Shown here one piece after another: positions 1 to 6,911 of a stretch of 64,000 nt of DNA. Each line of letters starts with the position of its first letter. Positions within the stretch are counted from its first letter, which is position 1. Made by a program: the position numbers and the translations under genes. The stretch covers positions 20,344-84,343 of the forward strand of contig CAMHJX010000015.1 of the NCBI GenBank assembly GCA_946185535.1, read 5' to 3'. Origin of the DNA: an uncultured Bacteroidales bacterium (GTDB taxonomy: Bacteria; Bacteroidota; Bacteroidia; Bacteroidales; F082). The notes under the pieces were generated by a model, which saw only the letters and a list, made by a program, of their open reading frames with translations, searched no databases and was not told the origin of the DNA.

Positions 1-606
1 AAGAAAATCTTCAGCGGAGACAACTTCGACGCTACACAAGTACGCGTGCCTCGCAACGACGGCACTGACCAATTTGATTACTTGTTTGCCGAATCCAACG
101 TGCTTTCGATGGCAGCTATGGAAGGTTCCGATCAGATTTGGTTTGGTCTTGAATCGGGTGTCTATCTCATGTCGTTTGACGGCAAGCCCAAAGAAATCCA
201 CTACTTCAACACCAGCAACAGCCCCTTGCTTGACAATGCCGTCACCACCATGGCCATCGACAAGAGTGGTGAGGTGTTCTTCGGCACGGGTAGCGGTGTT
301 ATCTCCTATCGCGGCGAATATGCCACGCCTGAGCCTGAAATCAGCGAAGTGATTGCCTATCCTAACCCTGTTAGACCTGGCTATAATGGATTTGTTGGCA
401 TCAAGGGTTTGGTTTCCAATTCGTTGGTCAGAATCACCACCGTCGATGGTGCCTTTGTCACCCAGTTGATTTCGGAAGGCGGTCAGGCTGTTTGGGACTG
501 CACCAACATCAACGGTGAAAAAGTCGATCCTGGCGTTTATTTCATCTTCGTCAGCACCAAGCAAGGCACCGACAAGTTTGCCACCAAGATTTTGATCATG
601 AACTGA
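1..606 (+). CDS. PorZ-like T9SS protein, C-terminal part
   Basis: The reading frame is open from the first base, so the 5' end lies outside the window. The visible part begins with beta-propeller-like repeats (IWFGLESGVYLMSFDG, FFGTGSGVISY). It ends in a type IX secretion C-terminal domain: a YPNPVRPG motif, then GVYFIFVSTKQG and a short basic tail. Propellers followed by such a domain fit PorZ, the surface protein that works with the PorU sortase. The TGA stop overlaps the recO start by one base, so the two are probably co-transcribed. PorZ itself is an inference; another T9SS cargo with a two-component-regulator-type propeller is possible. Confidence 0.65.
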   Translation, partial: KKIFSGDNFDATQVRVPRNDGTDQFDYLFAESNVLSMAAMEGSDQIWFGLESGVYLMSFDGKPKEIHYFNTSNSPLLDNAVTTMAIDKSGEVFFGTGSGVISYRGEYATPEPEISEVIAYPNPVRPGYNGFVGIKGLVSNSLVRITTVDGAFVTQLISEGGQAVWDCTNINGEKVDPGVYFIFVSTKQGTDKFATKILIMN

Positions 607-1331
607 TGGACGACACAATCCAAGGCATTGTCCTGCAATCCATCCGCTACGGCGACACCAGCCTTATTGTAAAGGTATTTACCCGAAGTCTCGGACTACG
701 CTCCTATATGGTGAAAGGAGCCTTCAATCGCAACTCGAAAAGTCGAGCGGCTTTATTTCAAAACCTACACCTTATTAATTATGTAGAAGCCAGCAGGCCC
801 AACAAAGGCAGTTTGGGTTACCTGAAAGATGTACAGCTCTCCACCGTCTACCAAAGCATCCCTTTCGTGATGAACAAGAGTGCCATCTTGATGTACATCA
901 GTGAATTGCTTTCAAAGACCATCATTGAACAAGAACAGAATGAGGTCATGTTTGACTTCATCGTTCGCTCCCTGCTTTGGCTCGACTTAGTGGAACAAGA
1001 CTATGCCAACTTCCCCTTGTTCTTCACCTTGGAGCTGACCCGACATCTGGGATTCTATCCTAAAGCCAACCACGAAACAGGCTATTGCTTCGATATGATG
1101 GAAGGCTCGTTTGCCCATGACCTACCAGTACACCCTTATTACTTCGACAATGAAAACGCACAACTGTTGGCGCAAATGCTTAATGTTAGCATTGACGAGG
1201 CTTGTCGCATGCCTTTGCGTGTGAGCCAACGCCGAGAGTTGCTTGACGGACTCATCATGTTCATGCGGCTTCATGCCCCCGTGATGAACGACTTCCATTC
1301 GCATGAAGTACTGAAGACCGTGTTGGAATAA
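606..1331 (+). CDS. recO: DNA repair protein RecO
   Basis: This 241-residue protein has the usual RecO length. It opens with the OB-fold signature IQGIVLQSIRYGDTSLIVKV, followed by a conserved YMVKGAF segment and an all-helical C-terminal half. RecO works with RecF and RecR to load RecA on SSB-coated DNA during gap repair. The ATG overlaps the upstream stop codon (TGATG), which indicates translational coupling with the PorZ-like gene. The cysteine cluster found in some RecO proteins is not evident, as is common in this phylum. Confidence 0.93.
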   Translation: MDDTIQGIVLQSIRYGDTSLIVKVFTRSLGLRSYMVKGAFNRNSKSRAALFQNLHLINYVEASRPNKGSLGYLKDVQLSTVYQSIPFVMNKSAILMYISELLSKTIIEQEQNEVMFDFIVRSLLWLDLVEQDYANFPLFFTLELTRHLGFYPKANHETGYCFDMMEGSFAHDLPVHPYYFDNENAQLLAQMLNVSIDEACRMPLRVSQRRELLDGLIMFMRLHAPVMNDFHSHEVLKTVLE

Positions 1332-1347
1332 ATAAGCTATTGTAACG

Positions 1348-1446
1348 TATTACGTCATTGCAAGGCCTCATTCCGTAAAAACGGAAGAAGCAATCCAGAA
1401 TTGCTTCCTGGATTGCTTCGTCGTGCCTCCTCGCAATGACGTAATA
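1348..1446. repeat. Nested palindromic repeat between convergent genes
   Basis: A 99-bp imperfect palindrome. Outer arms at 1348-1361 and 1433-1446 match perfectly over 14 bp (tattacgtcattgc). Inner arms at 1387-1398 and 1408-1419 match over 12 bp (gaagcaatccag). A third hairpin, ttccgt-aaaa-acggaa, occupies 1371-1386. The unit lies between the 3' ends of recO and the convergent coiled-coil gene, so it may also stop transcription from both sides. It looks like a dispersed REP or MITE-type unit. Confidence 0.85.
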
Positions 1447-1453
1447 GCAGAAG

Positions 1454-2368
1454 TTACTTCAAATCAACGGTGGTTTGGCCTATCAGCTTGCCACCTTGCT
1501 CGTACACGTCAATGAAATAAGTGCCGGGCATCAGCTCGTAAGCATCAGGCTTCACATAATAGGCACGCACTGCGGTTTCGGTGCCGTCATAGTTGACCCT
1601 CACCTTCTCAGTGAACTGCAAGGTCTCGCCATTCGACTTGAACGAATACTCATCGCCTGTGCCCTTACTGATGATGGCACGCTTGGGATCGGCAATGCGC
1701 ACATAGAATAGCTTTGTACCCGGTTCGATGAGCTCGTTGGCCGCCACATTGAAGTCAATTCTGATGCGTTCGGCACGGCTGGCCCGATCGGTGTCCGATT
1801 CCTTACCACTGCCTTTGAAGCGCACGGCTTTGGCTTTGTAGTTGGAGATCCTCATCGTAGCTGCTTGGTTCACCTTGTTGGTCAGCTCTTCCTTCTGACG
1901 GGTCAGAGTAGTGTTCTGACGACGCTCGGCTTGGAACTCTTCTCGGATACGTTCGTTCTCAGCCACCAGTTCACGATTGACGGTGTAGAGCGAGTCCATC
2001 TGGCGCACATAACGCTGCGAAATGTCTTGCAAGGCAGCCACTTTCTTCTTGATACGGTTGTAATCCCATTGTGAATCAAGAAGTTTCTTGATTTCAACAG
2101 CATCGGCTTGGATGATACTGTCCTTTTCGGCTAGTTCAAGGCTTAACTCACCATAGCTTTCTTTCAGCTCGTTATGCACTTTCATCAAGCTATCCACTTC
2201 GGCCTGAAAATCGAGACGTTGCATCTCCTTTTCGGCTTCGAGGGCTTCCTTATCGGTTTTCAGTGACGAATTACGCACCAATAGGAAAACCAAGGCAATA
2301 ACCAGCAAGCCAAGGATGGCATAAAGCCATATTGGCTGATTTGATCTTTTCTTATTCTCTGAATCCAT
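1454..2368 (-). CDS. Membrane-anchored coiled-coil protein, unknown function
   Basis: This 304-residue protein has a short polar N-terminus, one transmembrane helix at about residues 13-31 (IWLYAILGLLVIALVFLLV), and a coiled coil at about residues 35-170 rich in Glu, Lys and Leu heptads. A compact C-terminal beta domain follows (FYVRIADPKRAIISKG, YELMPGTYFIDVYEQG). The arrangement suggests an inner-membrane protein with a periplasmic rod and an immunoglobulin-like end. I do not recognise a named family. It follows the NusG-like gene by 65 bp and has a candidate promoter at 2424-2431. Confidence 0.75.
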   Translation of the reverse strand: MDSENKKRSNQPIWLYAILGLLVIALVFLLVRNSSLKTDKEALEAEKEMQRLDFQAEVDSLMKVHNELKESYGELSLELAEKDSIIQADAVEIKKLLDSQWDYNRIKKKVAALQDISQRYVRQMDSLYTVNRELVAENERIREEFQAERRQNTTLTRQKEELTNKVNQAATMRISNYKAKAVRFKGSGKESDTDRASRAERIRIDFNVAANELIEPGTKLFYVRIADPKRAIISKGTGDEYSFKSNGETLQFTEKVRVNYDGTETAVRAYYVKPDAYELMPGTYFIDVYEQGGKLIGQTTVDLK

Positions 2369-2423
2369 GACTTATTTGTTTTGTTTCTATTCGTGTTTTA
2401 TGCTGCATAAATAACAATATCCT

Positions 2424-2431
2424 CAAACGTA
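2424..2431 (-). promoter_or_regulatory. Candidate -7 box for the coiled-coil gene
   Basis: On the minus strand this reads TACGTTTG, matching the Bacteroidota -7 consensus TAnnTTTG. It sits just past the stop codon of the NusG-like gene and about 55 bp before the next ATG. No clear -33 TTTG was seen, so this is tentative. Confidence 0.4.
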
Positions 2432-2433
2432 CC

Positions 2434-2979
2434 CTATTTTTTCACATCTTCACACGGTTCCACTTTCGCCCTTGGGATATGAACCGGAATACATTGCCCG
2501 ACCACATCGATGTAGACAATCAGATGGCGTTTGTTGTAGATGGTTTCAAGCTTGCCCGTGAGACCTTTCATGGGACCATTGATAATCCTCACCTTCTGCC
2601 CCACTTTCAATTCCTCATGATTCATCATCTTATACTCCTCGCCCTTCTCGAAATCACTGACGAACTTCTTGATGGCAAGAATCTGATTCTCAGGAACGGC
2701 AACGGCCTTTCTCTCAAAGGTGACAAATTTGATTACGCCATACACATTCAAAATAGGGATGTACTCCCTTTCGTTGGAATACACGAACACATACGACTTA
2801 AACAAAGGCTCCTCCACTTTCTTTTTGCGGTCACTCCATTGCTTAATCTGGGTAACCAACGGCAAATATGCCTTGTAGCCACCCTCCTCAAGCTGCGACA
2901 GCACCTTTTTTTCCATACGCGACCTCACATAAAGGGCGTGCCAGAACCTCTCATCAAGATCGTCTACCGTGTTACTCAT
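2434..2979 (-). CDS. UpxY-like NusG-family antiterminator
   Basis: This 181-residue NusG paralogue has the N-terminal NGN domain (WHALYVRSRMEKKV, then AYLPLVTQIKQWSDRKK and PLFKSYVFV). It has a C-terminal KOW domain (VGQKVRIINGPMKGLTGKLE) at about residues 125-160. Such specialised NusG proteins (UpxY in Bacteroides, RfaH in enterics) help RNA polymerase read through long capsule operons. UpxY usually opens its capsule operon; here the gene is the last of a gldH-wza-wzc group and starts one base after the wzc stop. The obvious client is the 35-kb locus ending 9 kb away; that link is inferred. Confidence 0.88.
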   Translation of the reverse strand: MSNTVDDLDERFWHALYVRSRMEKKVLSQLEEGGYKAYLPLVTQIKQWSDRKKKVEEPLFKSYVFVYSNEREYIPILNVYGVIKFVTFERKAVAVPENQILAIKKFVSDFEKGEEYKMMNHEELKVGQKVRIINGPMKGLTGKLETIYNKRHLIVYIDVVGQCIPVHIPRAKVEPCEDVKK

Positions 2980-5469
2980 TTATGCCTTATCTTCTTTTCC
3001 CTTACGATGACTGTGTTTTTTCTTATCATCGCCTTCGCTCTCGCCGTAATAGCCACTCGTATCTCCGTAGCCATAACCATAACCGTAACCATAACCGTAA
3101 CCATAACCATATTTCTTACCTCCATAGCCATAGCCCTTTTCTGCTTTGACACCATTGATGACGATGGAGAAATGCATATCGCGGTCTTCAAGGTCTTTGA
3201 TGAGACCACCAAACGCATTCTTGTTGGTCACACCCTGACGAACAATGAAGAGGTTGGCATCAGTATGGCGCATGAGCAGCAAGGAATCGGTAACAAGGGC
3301 AATAGGCGGAGTGTCGATAATGATGTAATCGTAACGCTTTTTCAGTTCGGCGAACAACTCGTCACACTTCTCCGAGGCAATTAACTCGGCAGGGTTGGGC
3401 GGAATGGGACCACTCGGAATGATATCGAGGTTTGGGATTTTTCCTGAACTTTGAATGATGTTATCCAAACTCTCCTTATTGCCCAAGAAACTGCTCAAAC
3501 CCGTGCTATTGGATAAGGCAAACTCTTGGAAAAGTCTTGGTTTGCGCAAGTCGAATCCCAACAACACGGTTTTCTTGCCATATAAGGCATAGATAGAGGC
3601 GATATTGATACTATTGAACGTCTTTCCAATGCTCTGCGTATCACCTGTAACCAATACCGTGCAAGGTAATTTGCTCTGTGTGATGAATTCGATATTGGTA
3701 CGGATAGAGCGGAAGGATTCTGCAATGGGCGACTTGGGGTTGTTGACCACCAAGAGCGGATCTTTGGTATTGCTTTGAGCCACCATACCAACGATAGGGA
3801 AGTTCGTCAGTTTTTCCACATCCTTGCGGTCTGTGATGGTCACATTGAAGAAATTCTTCAAGAAGAGGTACAAGGCGGGAATCAACAGACCTATGATGAT
3901 GGCTACGAGGTAGTTCATCATCGTACGAGGAGCAATGATGCGAGTTCTCTCCAGACGAGCCTCGTCAAGAATCTCATTGTCAGGAGTATTGGATGCTTTC
4001 AAGATTTGGGCTTCAGCACGACGGCGCATCAGGTACTTATAGGTTTCGTCCGTGAAGTCGAAATTACGCTGAATATTGATGAGCTGTTGTTGCTTACCAG
4101 GCAACTGGCGCGATTTCACTTCCAATGAACCAATACGGCGTTCTACCTCGTTGAGACTCATCTGGGCATTGTTCACAAGGTTATTGACATTCTCAAGCAA
4201 TGCCCTCTTTGTGGTGACAATCTGTTCGTTGAGTTTCACAATTTGCGGGTGCTGCTCGGTTTGGGTAAGCAACTGGGTAGCCTTTGATTGCGACAGCGTG
4301 ACAAGGTCACGAGCCAACTGATTGAGTAAAGGATCGTTGATACCCATCGTGCTAGGAGCGGCAAGATTCTCAGGGTCGTCAATTTGCACCTTGATATAAT
4401 CCTGCAATCGCTGGTAGATTTTCAAATTAACAGTTTTTTCAGCTCTTTCCCTCTCCAAAGCCTGAAGGTTATTATATACCTGATTGGTCTGTAAGTCAAG
4501 GTTCATGAGGTCGTTTTCTTGGCGGAAATCCTTCAAATCGGATTCAGCTTGACTCAACGACTCCTGAATGCCACTCAGTTCGTTATCGATGAACGCAATC
4601 GTGTTTTCCGAGACTAAGTTTTTCTTCTCCAATCCACGATTAACATATTCGTTCATCAGCAAGTTGACAAAATCCACGATTTTCTGCTTGTTGGTACCCT
4701 GCATACTCACTGCTGCCACTGAAGCTTGTTTGGTGAGAGGACCTACCGAAAAACCACTCATTTGTGATACTAGCGATGAATAACTGTTGAGCCAGAAAAA
4801 CATCTTGTGTTCTCCACTAGCATCTTGTTTAAACTCTTCCGATCTGGTAATGCGAATACGATTGTAGCCATTGTCAATCCAGGCACCTTGTTTGTATTCT
4901 CCACTAATATCAATCTTGGCGAATGGGTCGCGTTCTGTTTCTTGACAAAGAATGTAATCATATTTGCTAAGACCTTCACCTATGGCATGTAGACTGATGC
5001 CATCATTGTCCAAGAAAGTTATCTCGTATTTCAATCCCACTGCCTGTGGAACGCTACTTTCAAATTCGACATGGAATGGCGCGTTTTTGTACAACTCACG
5101 GCCTGCAATATGACCCTTATCAAAATAAGTCACTTCTATACCCATTTTCTTCACCACACGTTCGGTAAGTGAATACGATTTCAATATGGCAATCTCATTG
5201 TCCAAATTCTGTCCAATACCGAAATTTCTAGTGGTCATAATAGACGTAGGGTCAATATCACTATTTCGCTCTTTGATTAGCACAGTACCCGAAGTCTGAT
5301 AAACTTTAGGCGTGTAGCGATTGTATGCGAAGCAAATGGCCAAAGCCACCACGATAAAGATGAGGAACAAATACCAATGACTCAATGCAACAAAAAACAA
5401 TTGTTTTATGTCGATATTTTGGTCATCTTTATTCGGTTGAGAATTGTATGCTTGTTTCTTGTTTGCCAT
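2980..5469 (-). CDS. wzc: Wzc-type tyrosine autokinase and chain-length regulator
   Basis: This 829-residue protein joins a Wzz-type domain to a cytoplasmic BY-kinase. Transmembrane helices lie at about residues 28-50 and 515-540, with a long periplasmic coiled coil between them. The kinase has Walker A (GDTQSIGKT, about 606-614), Walker A' (LLGFDLRKP) and Walker B (YIIIDTPP, about 714-720). The first half of Walker A differs from the usual PGEGK form, but the GKT is kept. The C-terminus is a tyrosine cluster of alternating Gly-Tyr, the autophosphorylation tail that controls oligomer state and export. It follows wza by 22 bp. Confidence 0.93.
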   Translation of the reverse strand: MANKKQAYNSQPNKDDQNIDIKQLFFVALSHWYLFLIFIVVALAICFAYNRYTPKVYQTSGTVLIKERNSDIDPTSIMTTRNFGIGQNLDNEIAILKSYSLTERVVKKMGIEVTYFDKGHIAGRELYKNAPFHVEFESSVPQAVGLKYEITFLDNDGISLHAIGEGLSKYDYILCQETERDPFAKIDISGEYKQGAWIDNGYNRIRITRSEEFKQDASGEHKMFFWLNSYSSLVSQMSGFSVGPLTKQASVAAVSMQGTNKQKIVDFVNLLMNEYVNRGLEKKNLVSENTIAFIDNELSGIQESLSQAESDLKDFRQENDLMNLDLQTNQVYNNLQALERERAEKTVNLKIYQRLQDYIKVQIDDPENLAAPSTMGINDPLLNQLARDLVTLSQSKATQLLTQTEQHPQIVKLNEQIVTTKRALLENVNNLVNNAQMSLNEVERRIGSLEVKSRQLPGKQQQLINIQRNFDFTDETYKYLMRRRAEAQILKASNTPDNEILDEARLERTRIIAPRTMMNYLVAIIIGLLIPALYLFLKNFFNVTITDRKDVEKLTNFPIVGMVAQSNTKDPLLVVNNPKSPIAESFRSIRTNIEFITQSKLPCTVLVTGDTQSIGKTFNSINIASIYALYGKKTVLLGFDLRKPRLFQEFALSNSTGLSSFLGNKESLDNIIQSSGKIPNLDIIPSGPIPPNPAELIASEKCDELFAELKKRYDYIIIDTPPIALVTDSLLLMRHTDANLFIVRQGVTNKNAFGGLIKDLEDRDMHFSIVINGVKAEKGYGYGGKKYGYGYGYGYGYGYGYGDTSGYYGESEGDDKKKHSHRKGKEDKA
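3066..3112. repeat. Tandem hexamer repeat coding the Wzc Gly-Tyr tail
   Basis: On the minus strand this is a run of near-identical hexamers (ggttat / ggttac) coding an uninterrupted Gly-Tyr series at about residues 785-801. Gain or loss of a unit stays in frame and removes or adds one tyrosine. The two hexamer forms alternate in places, giving a 12-bp period. Confidence 0.8.
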
Positions 5470-5491
5470 AGTTTTGTAAATAGTTAAATTG

Positions 5492-6277
5492 TTATTTGAT
5501 AATACTATACAGCGTAACGCCCAAAGTGATAATAGAAAAGACCGTGGAATACGGGAAAGTGGTGAACCCCCATTGCTTAATCCTCAGCGGTTCCACATAA
5601 ACGATGTCGTTAGGTTTCAGATAATAATATGGTGATGAAAGAATATCAGCCTGACCCATATCGACAGTAACAATCTCAGAACCATTATCCGTTTGTCGGA
5701 TGATTTTCACTTCGCTTTTTTTTGCAAAATTGGTCATATTACCCGCCAAAGACATGGCTTCAAAGAGGTTGATCTGCGACTGGTAGACCTTATACATACC
5801 CGGTTTGCTTACCTCGCCTAACAAAGTCAGATTGAAACTGGCCAATTTGACTACCAGCATGCTTCCATTGATATAAGTATTGATAGCGGTTTGCAACTTG
5901 TTTTTGGCTTCGTCAACCGTTAGGTTCTTCACCTCAACCTTACCTACCAAAGGCATTTCTACACAACCTTCTTTATCAATAGTAGTGGTTTGAAGATAGA
6001 TATTGGCGTCAGAAGACAGGTAACCTCTAACGTCACCATTAATCGAAGCTGCACTACGCTCGTCAATGGTGTTAACGACATGAATGTATAAATTGTCTCC
6101 AGGCTGAAGCTTGTAGTCAATGGCGCGATCATTGACATATTCTTTGGAAATGTTTTCAGCAGCCATTTCAGCGTTCTTCAAATAAAGCATCTTTTTCTGA
6201 GGTACGCACGAAGCAAAGACCACGGCAAGAAGTGCCGCAATCAGTCCAATTTTCAATAATTTGTTCATATAATTCAT
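5492..6277 (-). CDS. wza: Wza-type polysaccharide export lipoprotein
   Basis: This 261-residue protein carries a lipoprotein signal (KIGLIAALLAVVFASC) and then the Poly_export domain (IDYKLQPGDNLYIHVV) at about residues 53-150. An SLBB domain follows (FNLTLLGEVSKPGMYKVYQ), then a C-terminal hydrophobic segment (FPYSTVFSIITLGVTLYSII) fitting the outer-membrane helix of Wza octamers. It forms the outer-membrane exit pore and is matched to the adjacent wzc. The second Met (residue 4) is an equally good start. gldH lies 13 bp upstream in the same transcript. Confidence 0.93.
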   Translation of the reverse strand: MNYMNKLLKIGLIAALLAVVFASCVPQKKMLYLKNAEMAAENISKEYVNDRAIDYKLQPGDNLYIHVVNTIDERSAASINGDVRGYLSSDANIYLQTTTIDKEGCVEMPLVGKVEVKNLTVDEAKNKLQTAINTYINGSMLVVKLASFNLTLLGEVSKPGMYKVYQSQINLFEAMSLAGNMTNFAKKSEVKIIRQTDNGSEIVTVDMGQADILSSPYYYLKPNDIVYVEPLRIKQWGFTTFPYSTVFSIITLGVTLYSIIK

Positions 6278-6290
6278 GTTTATTTGTTTT

Positions 6291-6752
6291 TCAATTGTTG
6301 ATAAGTACCAAATCCTTCACGCCCACAACGGGGGTAATGGGCATCTTTTGTTCAAGCCTAAACTGATATTTGCCTGGGTCAGTAATCATCAGTTGCTTGT
6401 TGATAGGTAAGGTAAAGGTGTAGCATCCGTCCACTTTTTCGACGTTCCAATGGCCTTCCTCGTCCTTCAGCTTGAACTTGTAACCCTTGGCACGATAGGG
6501 GTTTTCATGCTCATCAAAAACAGTGAAAATCAATGAAATGTCGTTGTATGGATAATCGTCAGTGAAACTAATGCGCAAACTGAGATTATAGGTTGTTGCT
6601 TTGGTAATGTCAATGTCATTGGTCACATAATCAAAACGTTCCCAGACTGTTTCATAGAAACTGCGCTGCAACAATTCCTTGTTGTTCACCTGTTGCCCAC
6701 ACCCGAAAAGGCTGAGGAAAAAAAGCAAAACTAAAATGCGGTATACTTTCAT
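6291..6752 (-). CDS. gldH: GldH-family gliding/T9SS-associated lipoprotein
   Basis: About 153 residues: a signal ending in the lipobox LSLFGCGQ, then a beta-sandwich segment with GldH-like features (YNLSLRISFTDDYPYNDISL, KFKLKDEEGHWNV, PGKYQFRLEQKMPITPVVG). GldH is an outer-membrane-linked lipoprotein needed for gliding in Flavobacterium and conserved in non-gliding T9SS bacteria. I place the start at MKVYRI. A longer frame exists upstream, but the -7 box at 6774-6781 puts the transcript start near 6767, inside that longer reading. Family assignment is by pattern and is moderately sure. Confidence 0.7.
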   Translation of the reverse strand: MKVYRILVLLFFLSLFGCGQQVNNKELLQRSFYETVWERFDYVTNDIDITKATTYNLSLRISFTDDYPYNDISLIFTVFDEHENPYRAKGYKFKLKDEEGHWNVEKVDGCYTFTLPINKQLMITDPGKYQFRLEQKMPITPVVGVKDLVLINN

Positions 6753-6773
6753 ATTTTTACGCATAAAAACGTG

Positions 6774-6781
6774 CAAATATA
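6774..6781 (-). promoter_or_regulatory. -7 box for gldH-wza-wzc-nusG
   Basis: Minus-strand TATATTTG matches TAnnTTTG exactly. It predicts a start near 6767 and a leader of about 15 nt before the chosen gldH ATG. It is divergent from the mrdA promoter at 6886-6893. Confidence 0.6.
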
Positions 6782-6885
6782 GAGAAAAATTATCATTTGC
6801 CTTGTTTTTATTCTCGCTTTTTGCTGAAAAGATTTTTTTTTGAAAAAAACGGCCAAAACCCCTTTCCACCAATAAGAAAAACATT

Positions 6886-6893
6886 TACTTTTG
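6886..6893 (+). promoter_or_regulatory. -7 box for mrdA-rodA
   Basis: TACTTTTG matches TAnnTTTG. It lies 18 bp before the mrdA ATG, predicting a very short leader. The -33 region is not convincing. Confidence 0.5.
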
Positions 6894-6911
6894 TAATTTG
6901 CAAAATTCATC

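Noticed and set aside
3066-3112. Possible CRISPR-like repeat
   Set aside because: The units are 6 bp, contiguous and in coding frame, with no spacers.
2479-3384. A 301-codon plus-strand reading frame with ITVTITVTIT-type repeats
   Set aside because: It is antisense to the NusG-like gene and the Wzc Gly-Tyr tail; the repeats are the complement of that tail.
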